Below are positions 15,324-23,566 of a DNA stretch of 39,243 nucleotides, piece by piece (the stretch's first letter is position 1; each line of letters opens with the position of its first letter). Below the pieces are notes generated by a model. It was not told the origin of the DNA and did not search any database. It saw only the letters and a list, made by a program, of their open reading frames with translations. The position numbers and the translations under genes are program-made. The DNA comes from Thermoflexales bacterium. GTDB taxonomy: Bacteria; Chloroflexota; Anaerolineae; Fen-1058. The DNA lies in assembly GCA_030834825.1 (NCBI GenBank), contig JAUQXC010000430.1, forward strand, positions 1-39,243, given 5' to 3'.

Positions 15324-16571
15324 ATGAACGGGTTGCAGCACATTTTCAAATTACGCCAGCTGGTCGTACTGGCTGGTCTAACAAGTGTCTGCTTGATCTT
15401 TCCCCAACTCGATCGAGTGGCCGCCACACCGCCGCCTCCACCGCGGGAGGCGACTTCTTCCATTACACGGACGGATACTTCGTCACAGCCCACTGCTCCT
15501 GAATTCTCCGGCTGCGGCGGAGTCGATCAGCCCGTCGTGAATGCTGACTACGAACAACAAGTGGTCGATCTCGTCAATCTAGAGCGCGCCAATCGCGGCC
15601 TGCCGCCTTACAAGCGGAACACGGACCTGGATCGAGCTGCGCGCTATCATTCCGCCGATCTGGGCCAGGACAATTACTTCGATCATGACACATACGATCG
15701 TTCGGGCGGCAACCTGGTCTATGTCTGCGGCACCTGGACGCGCGTCGGCAAATATTATCCCAGCGCCACGGGCGAGAACATCGCCGGCGGATATGCCACG
15801 CCGCAAGCTGTGATGAATGGCTGGATGAACAGCACCGGCCATCGCAACAACATCCTCAGCACGGGCAGTCGGGAAATCGGCGTGGGGTATGCTGTCGTGG
15901 ATGGATCGAAGTACTATCATTACTGGACGCAAGACTTTGGACAGCGTGAGGGCGTCTATCCGCTCATCATCAATCGCGATGCGGCCAGCACCGCCACGCG
16001 CGGCGTCTCGCTCTACAGCTATGGCAGCTTTCAACAGATGCGTCTGAAGAATGATAACGACGACTGGGGAGCATGGCAGACTTTTTCCAACAACATGAGC
16101 TGGGTCTTGAAAGACGGCGTCGGCTCTCACACCGTGTCCATCGAGCTAAAGAGCGGCAGCACGGTCGTGTCGAGTAGTGATACCATCTATCTGAGCCAGG
16201 CTAATCCACCCCAGTTGGGCAACCTGCCCTCTGCCATGCTCTTTCTGTACAGCATCCCTGAAGGACGGCTGATACCCTCATCCCTAACGCTGCAACCCGC
16301 CAGCGTGACCTGGCCCGATGCGTTAACCTGGTCGCTCAGCAAAACAGGGGCATGGGTTACCGTGTCGCCGTCGGCAGGCACCACGCCGCAGTCGTTTCAG
16401 ATCACGCCCCCTGGATTTGATACCGGCACGCCCGGCACATATACCGGCAAAGTCACGGTGAATGTTTCTAATCCGGCAGGCACCCTGAATTCGCCGCACG
16501 AGATCAATCTAACCCTGCGGGTGATCGACACGCCGCTGCACGACACCTATCTGCCGCTGATCGATCGCTGA
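15324..16571 (+). CDS. Secreted CAP (SCP/PR1)-domain protein with YLPLIDR tail
   Basis: A 415-residue exported protein. An N-terminal hydrophobic segment (about 10-28) serves as signal peptide or anchor. The CAP domain (about 72-210) has the expected cleft residues: YHSADLGQDNYFDH, GENIAGGY and GHRNNIL, then GVGYAVVDGSKYYHYWTQDFG. A beta-rich middle (about 215-295) and a BACON-like module (about 320-400, ASVTWPDALTWSLSKTGAWVTVSPSAG) follow. The last residues are TYLPLIDR, matching other exported proteins here. CAP proteins bind lipids or act as proteases in a few cases; the role here is unknown. GGAGG lies before the ATG. Confidence 0.88.
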   Translation: MNGLQHIFKLRQLVVLAGLTSVCLIFPQLDRVAATPPPPPREATSSITRTDTSSQPTAPEFSGCGGVDQPVVNADYEQQVVDLVNLERANRGLPPYKRNTDLDRAARYHSADLGQDNYFDHDTYDRSGGNLVYVCGTWTRVGKYYPSATGENIAGGYATPQAVMNGWMNSTGHRNNILSTGSREIGVGYAVVDGSKYYHYWTQDFGQREGVYPLIINRDAASTATRGVSLYSYGSFQQMRLKNDNDDWGAWQTFSNNMSWVLKDGVGSHTVSIELKSGSTVVSSSDTIYLSQANPPQLGNLPSAMLFLYSIPEGRLIPSSLTLQPASVTWPDALTWSLSKTGAWVTVSPSAGTTPQSFQITPPGFDTGTPGTYTGKVTVNVSNPAGTLNSPHEINLTLRVIDTPLHDTYLPLIDR

Positions 16572-16575
16572 CCAA

Positions 16576-16620
16576 ACTTCCGAAGTCGTGCGAACTTCTT
16601 TCGCCGAAGACTTCGGAAGT
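16576..16620 (+). terminator. Long hairpin after the CAP-domain gene
   Basis: A perfect 12-bp inverted repeat, ACTTCCGAAGTC at 16576-16587 and its complement at 16609-16620, encloses 21 nt that can form a small inner stem (CGAA/TTCG). It lies 5 bp past the stop codon. It lacks a U-tract, so it may be a factor-dependent terminator or mRNA-end stabiliser. Confidence 0.6.
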
Positions 16621-16634
16621 CTGAAACACCGCTC

Positions 16635-17171
16635 ATGATCACACTCGTCATCGCCTCCACCAATCCCGTAAAAGTGCGCGCCGCCATCAACGGCTTTCAG
16701 CGCTTATTCCCCGGCAGCCAGTTGAATGCCGTGCCCATCGCCGCTCCCTCGGATGTGGCTCAGCAGCCCATGTCCGACGAAGAAACGCTGCAAGGCGCAA
16801 TGAATCGAGTACGCAACGCGCGGGCGGCTCATCCGCAAGCTGATTACTGGATCGGCATCGAAGCCGGAGTGCAAGCGCGAGACAATGGACTGACTTCTTA
16901 TTCGTGGATCGTTGTTCAATCAGCAACGCTGACGGGCAAGGCGCGCACCGGCACGTTCTTTTTGCCGCCGGCAGTGGCCGAGCTCATTCGTCAAGGCCAG
17001 GAACTGGGCGAGGCCGACGACATCGTCTTTGGCCGCTCGAATTCCAAACAGGAGGGCGGCGCGGTAGGTCTACTGACCGCTAACGTGATCGATCGCTTGC
17101 AGTTGTATGAGCATGCCATGATCCTGGCGCTGATTCCATTCAAGAATGAAATTTTCTACACCCGGAGCTGA
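16635..17171 (+). CDS. yjjX: Inosine/xanthosine triphosphatase (YjjX-type non-canonical purine NTPase)
   Basis: A 178-residue protein matching the YjjX/NTPase family: STNPVKVRAA at the N-terminus, then SDVAQQPMSDEETLQGAMNR, YWIGIEAGV, and SNSKQEGGAVGLLT near the C-terminus. It hydrolyses ITP/XTP to the monophosphates and so cleans oxidatively or deaminatively damaged purines from the nucleotide pool. Length is as expected. It lies 15 bp past a hairpin and just 2 bp before the following lipoprotein gene. Confidence 0.93.
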   Translation: MITLVIASTNPVKVRAAINGFQRLFPGSQLNAVPIAAPSDVAQQPMSDEETLQGAMNRVRNARAAHPQADYWIGIEAGVQARDNGLTSYSWIVVQSATLTGKARTGTFFLPPAVAELIRQGQELGEADDIVFGRSNSKQEGGAVGLLTANVIDRLQLYEHAMILALIPFKNEIFYTRS

Positions 17172-17173
17172 TC

Positions 17174-17809
17174 ATGTCTGGACTAAAACTTTCTGCGATC
17201 TCGTGGTTAGCGCTCATCGCCTTGAGCTGGCTGACGGCCTGCGGTTCGGCGGCAACACCTGTCACTCCGACGGCGACCGTTATCACATCCGTCGTACCCA
17301 CCCTGGCCGCACGCTGGAAACACTTTGCGGGCAACGGCGTATCCCTGAGCCTGCCTGACACCTATACGGACTACGTCAAAGTGATCAAAGCTGAAGGAGG
17401 GCCGCAGGCCACTCTGGCAGAGGCTGCACAAAGCAACCCGGACATGTATCGTTTGTGGCTGGTCGATAGCACGACACTCACTTCAGACCCTCCAGTCCAT
17501 GTGCTGATTAGCGTGTTACCGGGGACCAACGAGCCTATGGATCTCAAGGCCTTACTCGACAGCTATGCCCGATCGGCTTCAAAGCAAGCCCAATTGGGAC
17601 CCGCTGAGAAGGTGGTGATCGGTCCACACTCTGGACTACGCGCCCTCATCGACGTGCCAGAAGCCGGGCTGACCCAGGTCGTCTGCATCCTGCAAGCCGG
17701 CAACCGGATTTATTCGGTGATTTATACGGCAGCCACAGATCGCTTGCAAGATGTGTTGCCCGTCTTCGAGCAAAGTATCCAGACCTTCACCCCAAGTCCA
17801 TCACCCTGA
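17174..17809 (+). CDS. Lipoprotein of unknown function, copy 1 of tandem pair
   Basis: A 211-residue predicted lipoprotein: signal peptide ending LTAC (C23), a Thr/Pro-rich linker, then a domain starting WKHFAGNGVSLSLPDTY and ending VLPVFEQSIQTF. This lay-out resembles small extracytoplasmic domains in which an amphipathic GxGVSLxLP strand opens the fold. It is paralogous to the gene at 18355 (WHRVTGKGVSISLPDTF, MLPIIEQSIQTL). The spacer CCTGAGAGA to the next ATG is also shared, so gene and spacer were duplicated together. Confidence 0.8.
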   Translation: MSGLKLSAISWLALIALSWLTACGSAATPVTPTATVITSVVPTLAARWKHFAGNGVSLSLPDTYTDYVKVIKAEGGPQATLAEAAQSNPDMYRLWLVDSTTLTSDPPVHVLISVLPGTNEPMDLKALLDSYARSASKQAQLGPAEKVVIGPHSGLRALIDVPEAGLTQVVCILQAGNRIYSVIYTAATDRLQDVLPVFEQSIQTFTPSPSP

Positions 17810-17818
17810 GAGAGGCCT

Positions 17819-18354
17819 ATGTCCGATCTCATTCTCACCAACGCCCGTATCCATACTCTGAATGCGACTCAGCCTACAGCCCGATCGATCGCCATCCGCG
17901 ACAACCAGATTCTGGCGCTGGGCACTGCTGACGCCATGCGCTCGCTGCTGCCCAACGCAGCCGTGATCGATCTACACGATCGCTGCGTCATCCCCGACCT
18001 GAGCGATGCGCACCTGCACGCCGAATGGACGGCTTTCGGCTTGAAGAACGTCGACGCCGAAGCGCCGACGCTGGTCGATCAGCTCACGCCGGAGTGGGTC
18101 GAATTAACTACCGAACAGCGCGAACGCCGAAGCGCCGATCACACGCTGGTCAATTGCATCATCGGCGAGACGGTTGACGTGCAAGATCATGTGATCGATC
18201 GGCATTTGCCGTGGTTTGATTTCGTCGATAAAATATTGGGGCCGATCGATGAATGGCTCGACCTCGCGCCTCATCAACCGCTGGCGCGAAGATATGTGGA
18301 AGAACGCAGTACGCTATCTGGCTCTGCACCAACGTATTTTCAGAAACTTTCAAC
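17819..18354 (+). pseudogene. Truncated amidohydrolase copy joined to a fragment of another gene
   Basis: The first about 87 codons (17819 to about 18080) are nearly identical to the intact amidohydrolase at 19018, including DAHLHAEW, but carry PDLSDAH where the intact copy has PGLIDAH. After ETPTL-like APTL the homology stops. The frame continues with unrelated sequence (LTPEWVELTTEQRERRSADH, FDFVDKILGPIDEWLDL) to a stop at 18358, overlapping the next start. From about 18278 the protein-like signal moves to another frame (INRWREDMWKNAVRYLALHQ), indicating a frameshift in that second fragment. No active site can form. Confidence 0.85.
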
Positions 18355-19008
18355 ATGAAACCTGGTTTCGCTATTGCCTTGGTCAGCCTCGCTTTTGTAA
18401 CGCTAGTGGGTTGCGGGCAATCATCCACTCGCCCGACAGCCACGCGTCTACTCGAGCCGACAGCTACTCTTATATCAGGTTGGCATCGTGTAACGGGCAA
18501 AGGTGTTTCCATATCTCTGCCGGACACTTTTGTAGGTGGCGATTTTTCTGAGAGCAATCGTAAAGACATTCGCCAACGGCTCAATCCGTCCAATCAAATA
18601 TCCATCGGGTTGATAGACGCACTTGAGCGGACTTCCACCAATTTGATACTCTTATTTGCAGTCAACACGGAGTCGAGCGAATCAGACTCGTCCTCAACGC
18701 TAACTATCATCAGTGAGACAGTGCCGGAGGCTCTGCACCCCCTGACGCATTTAGAATCTCGAACGAGAACAGACCTGGCATTTCCATTCACAGTGAAAGT
18801 AAAAGAAGAACTCAAAGTCGATGGGAATCCAGCCGGGCGCATGATTATCGAGTGGGGAGAAAAGGGCGCGCGAGAGATTACCTACGCCATTAGATACAAG
18901 ACACGTATGTACGTGATAAGTTTTTCCATTTCCCATAACGAATTCGAAAAGATGTTGCCCATCATCGAACAAAGCATCCAGACCCTCACCATCAATCCAC
19001 ACCCCTGA
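18355..19008 (+). CDS. Lipoprotein of unknown function, copy 2 of tandem pair
   Basis: A 217-residue lipoprotein paralogous to 17174: signal peptide ending LVGC (C19), the domain opening WHRVTGKGVSISLPDTF and the same C-terminal EQSIQT motif. The middle has diverged strongly. By eye its base composition is more AT-rich than copy 1, so it may have been acquired or evolved separately before or after duplication. ATG 18355 is used because everything upstream in this frame belongs to the decayed fragment. The conserved CCTGAGAGA spacer leads to the intact amidohydrolase. Confidence 0.75.
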   Translation: MKPGFAIALVSLAFVTLVGCGQSSTRPTATRLLEPTATLISGWHRVTGKGVSISLPDTFVGGDFSESNRKDIRQRLNPSNQISIGLIDALERTSTNLILLFAVNTESSESDSSSTLTIISETVPEALHPLTHLESRTRTDLAFPFTVKVKEELKVDGNPAGRMIIEWGEKGAREITYAIRYKTRMYVISFSISHNEFEKMLPIIEQSIQTLTINPHP

Positions 19009-19017
19009 GAGATACCC

Positions 19018-20610
19018 ATGTCCGAACTTATTCTCATCAACGCCCGCATTCATACCCTGGATGCCATACAACCTGCCGCCCGATCGGTTGCGATCCGCGA
19101 TAACCAGCTCCTGGCGCTGGGCAGCGCTGACGCCATGCGCTCGCTGCTGCCCAACGCAGCCGTGATCGATCTACACGATCGCTGCGTCATCCCCGGCCTG
19201 ATCGATGCGCATCTGCACGCCGAATGGACGGCGCTTGGCATGAAGAACGTCGACGCCGAAGCACCGACGCTGGACGAATTGCTGCGTCGCGTGGAAGAAC
19301 GCACGAAGATCACACCGCCCGGTCAATGGATTCGTGGGCACGGCTGGAATCAAAATATCTGGGGTGGAGCGTTTCCTGCGAAGGCCGATCTCGATCGCGT
19401 TGCGCCGGAGCATCCGGTCTATCTCACCGCCAAGAGCGGACATGCCGCGTGGGCGAATTCACTGGCGCTGAAGCTGGCAGGCATCACCGCAAACACACCC
19501 AATCCACCCAATGGCGAGATCGTGCGTGAGACGGCGGCGGGCGCCGGGGGCGAGCCAACGGGTATCTTCTTCGAAGACGCCATGGCGCTGGTCGGCAAGA
19601 TCATTCCTGAACCCACCGCGTCACAATTGGCCGACGCCTTACGCGACGCCCTGCCCTTGTTTCAGCGCGTTGGGTTGACAGGCGTGCACGACTTCGATGG
19701 CGCCCGCGCGCTGCAAGCGTGGCAGATTCTCAAAGAGAACGGCGAACTCAACTTCCGCGTGAGCAAGACGATCCCGATTGCGCTGCAAGAACACGCCATC
19801 GCTCTAGGAATTCGATCGGGCTTTGGCGACGACTGGCTGCGCCTCAACAGCGTCAAGTCCTTCGCCGACGGCGCACTCGGTCCGCAGACCGCGCTGATGA
19901 TCGAACCCTATGAAGGCACAACCGCCATTCGTGGCATGAGCACGCTGGACAAAGAAGAGATGTTCGAGAACGTGCGCCGGGCCAGCGCGGCAGGCCTATC
20001 GTCCACCATCCACGCCATCGGTGATAAAGCGAATCATGACGTGCTGGATGTGTTCGCCATGGTGCGTCAGCAAGAAGGCAACGCGCGCCTGCGTCATCGC
20101 ATCGAGCATGTGCAGTTGCTGCACCCCGACGACTTCAAGCGCCTGGCGCAGCTGAACGTCATCGCGTCGATGCAGCCCATTCACGCGACGAGCGACATGC
20201 TTATCGCCGACAAGTTTTGGGGCAAACGCAGCGCGGGCGCTTATGCGTGGCGCACACAACTCAACGCGGCCGCGAGGCTGGCCTTTGGGTCCGATTCACC
20301 CGTCGAGTCATTCAATCCGTTCCTGGGCATTCACGCCGCCGTCACGCGCCGCCGCACGGATGGATCACCTCAGCCTGACGGCTGGTACCCTGAACAACGC
20401 CTCAGCGTCGAACAAGCCGTCCATGGCTTCACGCTGGGCGCAGCTTACGCGTCTTACGAAGAAACCCGCAAGGGATCGCTCGCGCCCGGCAAGCTGGCGG
20501 ACCTCATCGTCCTCGATCGCGACATCTTCTCGAGCGATCCGATGGAGATTGCCGGGACGCAAGTGCTCGCGACGATGATTGATGGGAAACTGGTGGCAGG
20601 TGGGTGGTAG
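19018..20610 (+). CDS. YtcJ-like amidohydrolase (amidohydrolase_3 family)
   Basis: A 530-residue metal-dependent hydrolase of the YtcJ type. Visible elements are the N-terminal beta-sandwich (LILINARIHTL), HxH in DAHLHAEW, SVKSFADGALGPQ with the Lys position, IHAIGDKAN, RIEHVQLL, GSDSPVE and the closing GKLADLIVLDRD. The family hydrolyses amides, formamides or carbamates; the substrate is not predictable here. No signal peptide, so it is cytoplasmic. Its stop codon TAG lies in the first unit of a 7-bp repeat array. It is the intact member of the duplicated lipoprotein/amidohydrolase block. Confidence 0.92.
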   Translation: MSELILINARIHTLDAIQPAARSVAIRDNQLLALGSADAMRSLLPNAAVIDLHDRCVIPGLIDAHLHAEWTALGMKNVDAEAPTLDELLRRVEERTKITPPGQWIRGHGWNQNIWGGAFPAKADLDRVAPEHPVYLTAKSGHAAWANSLALKLAGITANTPNPPNGEIVRETAAGAGGEPTGIFFEDAMALVGKIIPEPTASQLADALRDALPLFQRVGLTGVHDFDGARALQAWQILKENGELNFRVSKTIPIALQEHAIALGIRSGFGDDWLRLNSVKSFADGALGPQTALMIEPYEGTTAIRGMSTLDKEEMFENVRRASAAGLSSTIHAIGDKANHDVLDVFAMVRQQEGNARLRHRIEHVQLLHPDDFKRLAQLNVIASMQPIHATSDMLIADKFWGKRSAGAYAWRTQLNAAARLAFGSDSPVESFNPFLGIHAAVTRRRTDGSPQPDGWYPEQRLSVEQAVHGFTLGAAYASYEETRKGSLAPGKLADLIVLDRDIFSSDPMEIAGTQVLATMIDGKLVAGGW

Positions 20611-20642
20611 CTGGTTATTGGCTGCTGGCGGCTAGCGGCTGG
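20608..20642 (+). repeat. Degenerate heptanucleotide array A
   Basis: Five consecutive 7-bp units in perfect phase, of the type (C/T)(G/T)GCTGG (for example CTGCTGG, CGGCTGG). The first unit contains the TAG stop of the amidohydrolase gene. The reverse complement of array E (32987) has the same unit type. Confidence 0.75.
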
Positions 20643-20671
20643 CATACGACAAAACTGTTGGGCAGGCTCAA

Positions 20672-20689
20672 GGCGGACGAGAGTCCGCC
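20672..20689 (+). repeat. REP-like hairpin between amidohydrolase and TPR genes
   Basis: A perfect 7-bp stem GGCGGAC/GTCCGCC with the loop GAGA. It resembles the short GC hairpins in the element at 12505. It may serve as a transcription terminator for the upstream block but has no U-tract. Confidence 0.5.
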
Positions 20690-20742
20690 GGGCTGAATTG
20701 GCCGTTGGCAAGGGTTCATCTTTTTCAAATCACGGAGCGATC

Positions 20743-22899
20743 ATGGCACAGAATTCTTCCTCATCCGATCGCCGCAGCCATCGCTTGAACGCTTTACTCT
20801 TGGTGCCGGTGGTTCTCCTCATTAGCGTAACGATCTTGCACTACCAAGGCGAGCTGCACCTGAGATTGCAACAACTTGGTAGCGAGAGTGTCGCGTCCGG
20901 ACCGGCCTTGGATTGGTCCTTCTGGGCACAACCAGTGATGGGCAACATCGCTTGGCTTCTGTTGGGGATTTTGCTCATCTTAACGCTCTTCTGCGCCCAG
21001 CGACATTGGTTGTCTCCGCGCGGTGCGGCTGTGGCGATTCCCACCATCTTGATTGCGACAGCGGTGCAGCTGGCCCAACCCGCCAGCATTCAGGCCCAGG
21101 TGGTGGCGAGTGAACAAGCAGTGTATCAAAACGCCATCGATCTTTTCCGCGCCGGAGATTATGCGCTTTCGGTTGAAAAGTTCGAACGCCTCCGGCAGAC
21201 AGCGGAAGATCAATCTGTCCGAGTGGAGGCCAACGGTTGGTTCAGCGGCGCTCGCTACCATCAAAACGATTACGAGGCCAGTGTAGTCGCGGCCTGCGAC
21301 TATGCGCGGCAAGCTTCACCGGCACAACGTTATTGGCAACCCAACATGATTACGCTGCATTGGGCCATTTATGAATTAGGGCAGACCAGTGCCAGCCTGG
21401 ATGAGGCCATTCAACGCCTGGATCGCATCACCGCTTGCGAGGGCGTGGCCGAAGCGTCTCACCACTGGCTGACCATTTCGCCCAAGCTCTATCTCGTCGC
21501 CACTGAGCTATACGCTTTTGAACAAGCCGATCCTGATCCACAAACACGCGCTGCGCTGCAACACCTGGCTGAACAATATCCGCACGAGGCTTATGCCGAC
21601 CTGGCCTTGCTGGCATTAGGCGATTACGATCGACTGATACAGCAGTACCCGGAAAGCAGCTGGCTCGATCGGGCCTACTATGGTCGTGCCATACACGCCG
21701 ATGAAAGCGGGAATCTCGATCAGGCTCGCCTGGCCTATCAAGCCTTTATCGATCGGTTCCCTGAACATACCCACACGCTGAAAAGTACTCAACGTGTGGG
21801 GCGTATCCTGGAAGAACAAGGCGATCTAGCGGCGGCTTTGCTCTACTTTCTGCAAGCCCCTTATCCCGCCGGAAAACCGGATGAGACAGAAGGGTATACG
21901 ACGCCTTTCCAGAAAGACATCCTGTATCTGCTTGATGTCAAGATGAACGCTGCCGACGTCCAAAGTTTCATCACACAACATCCCACCGCACCCGCGCCCA
22001 CTCTGCTGCGTTTCTCGCTGGCCGCCAACTTATTGGCTGAAGATCGCTATGCTGAGGCAAAAACGATCTTTCGTGCCTTGGCACAAGCGTCGCCTGCTGG
22101 AACCAAGCTACAGCAGTTGAGCCAGGACAATCTCGACAAGATCGCGCTGATCCAAGCAGCGTTGAACGACCCAGATCCAGACGCTACACTGAATCTGGCG
22201 CTGTATCTGCTCCAAGATCAGCCCGTCTTCTACAATGAGCTATGGCGTAGAAACCGCCGTTATGCTGTGGCCGGGCGCGGCGCGCCGTGGTCCTACTATT
22301 TACAGCGCAACGATCACCTCCGCGCTGTCGCACTGCTGCAAAAATACCTGAAGCAATATCCCGACACGCCGCGTGCCGAAGAAGCACTGTTTGCCTTAGG
22401 TCAGGCCTATGCCACGCTCGGCAGTTCGAGCAGCTTCCTGCCCTTCGATGCTCCAACCGGTTATGATGTCAAAACCCTGCGGCAAAAAGCTGTAGAAACG
22501 TTCATGACATTCGTGCACAAATACCCCAACAGTATATACTTTGATACCGCACTCGCCGAGACCGCTCTGGTGTATATTGAAGACGAGCCGATTGAACCGG
22601 AACCCGCCATCAAGCAATTTCGTGTTTTAGCACAGACTTATCCGGAGCATCGCCTGGCGAACAATGCTCTTAATTGGGTCGCTTACCTAGAATGCGAATT
22701 GGCCGACAAAGAACAGTCTGGCAGCACCGCCTGGCGCGCGATGTTTCAAAAGGCCCAGGCCGATTACCAAATCATCTTAGATAAGTACCCCGAAGGTCAT
22801 GTCGCCCGAACGGCCCAGGCCAATATCCAGATTATTCAAGACGTGCTAGCCCGACCCGACGAGTGGGTATATTCGCCATGTCGCTTCGATGTGCCCTAG
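20743..22899 (+). CDS. TPR-repeat membrane protein (tol-pal/YbgF-like outer assembly style)
   Basis: A 718-residue protein. ATG 20743 follows ACGGAG by about 6 bp. Two hydrophobic segments (about 14-32 and 62-86) and a third (about 98-120) anchor the N-terminus. From about residue 125 the protein is helical with tetratricopeptide-like units, for example YQNAIDLFRAGDYALSVEKF, ARLAYQAFIDRFPEHTHTL, AVALLQKYLKQYPDTPRAEE and ADYQIILDKYPEGHVARTAQ. The Y/FP after each unit is typical of YfiO/YbgF-like TPRs. It overlaps by 22 bp the start of the amidase gene, so the two probably act together at the cell wall. Confidence 0.85.
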   Translation: MAQNSSSSDRRSHRLNALLLVPVVLLISVTILHYQGELHLRLQQLGSESVASGPALDWSFWAQPVMGNIAWLLLGILLILTLFCAQRHWLSPRGAAVAIPTILIATAVQLAQPASIQAQVVASEQAVYQNAIDLFRAGDYALSVEKFERLRQTAEDQSVRVEANGWFSGARYHQNDYEASVVAACDYARQASPAQRYWQPNMITLHWAIYELGQTSASLDEAIQRLDRITACEGVAEASHHWLTISPKLYLVATELYAFEQADPDPQTRAALQHLAEQYPHEAYADLALLALGDYDRLIQQYPESSWLDRAYYGRAIHADESGNLDQARLAYQAFIDRFPEHTHTLKSTQRVGRILEEQGDLAAALLYFLQAPYPAGKPDETEGYTTPFQKDILYLLDVKMNAADVQSFITQHPTAPAPTLLRFSLAANLLAEDRYAEAKTIFRALAQASPAGTKLQQLSQDNLDKIALIQAALNDPDPDATLNLALYLLQDQPVFYNELWRRNRRYAVAGRGAPWSYYLQRNDHLRAVALLQKYLKQYPDTPRAEEALFALGQAYATLGSSSSFLPFDAPTGYDVKTLRQKAVETFMTFVHKYPNSIYFDTALAETALVYIEDEPIEPEPAIKQFRVLAQTYPEHRLANNALNWVAYLECELADKEQSGSTAWRAMFQKAQADYQIILDKYPEGHVARTAQANIQIIQDVLARPDEWVYSPCRFDVP

Positions 22900-23537
22900 G
22901 GGTGTTTTTTTTAAGTATGCTACTGATGTTGTCACTGACGGGGTGTGACTCTTCCTTGACGCTACCCACAAGCAGCCCAAGCGCACCACGCGTGACACCA
23001 CTTGATACCATGAATGTTATTGGCCTATTAGCGGGTCATCAGGGAGCGGGCCGCGGCGCTACCTGCTCCGATGGCGTGGAAGAAGTCACCATCACGACGG
23101 ACATTGCCGCTCGGCTGCAGAAAAAATTGCGAGAAGCTGGCTATCAGGTCGATCTACTTGATGAATTCGACGCTCGTTTGGATAATTATCAGGCAGCGGT
23201 TTTCGTCGCCTTGCACGCTGATTCCTGCATTCGCGGCGCGAGCGGTTTTAAAATCGCCAGCCGCAAGATAGCTGACTCTATTACCACTCGCGCGTTGCGC
23301 GACTGCCTGCAAGGACATTATCACGAGGCCACACATTTGGAACCTCAACCCTTTGGCGTTACGCCTGCGATGACTCATTACTATGCCTTTGATCGATTAG
23401 CACCTGAGACGCCGGCGGCCATTATTGAGTTGGGCTTCATTAGCACCGATCGTGCCATCTTACTCGATCAACCTGAGCAAGCTGTGCAGGGGCTATACGC
23501 TGGGATCATTTGCTTTTTAGAGCGGGACAAACGTTGA
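22878..23537 (+). CDS. N-acetylmuramoyl-L-alanine amidase lipoprotein (Amidase_3-like)
   Basis: A 219-residue lipoprotein with signal peptide ending LTGC (C23). The zinc-amidase ligands can be placed at H54 (LLAGHQG), E68/E69 (DGVEEVTI) and H113 (VALHADS), with the catalytic Glu at E184 (IIELGFIS). The enzyme cleaves the bond between N-acetylmuramic acid and the stem peptide. The usual GHGGxDPG loop is altered to GHQGAGRG with a Cys nearby (TCSDG), so specificity may differ. ATG 22878 is preferred over GTG 22863 because it gives a regular signal peptide; it overlaps the end of the TPR gene. Confidence 0.82.
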   Translation: MSLRCALGVFFLSMLLMLSLTGCDSSLTLPTSSPSAPRVTPLDTMNVIGLLAGHQGAGRGATCSDGVEEVTITTDIAARLQKKLREAGYQVDLLDEFDARLDNYQAAVFVALHADSCIRGASGFKIASRKIADSITTRALRDCLQGHYHEATHLEPQPFGVTPAMTHYYAFDRLAPETPAAIIELGFISTDRAILLDQPEQAVQGLYAGIICFLERDKR

Positions 23538-23566
23538 ATGGATCGATTAACTGAAGAGCACCCATC

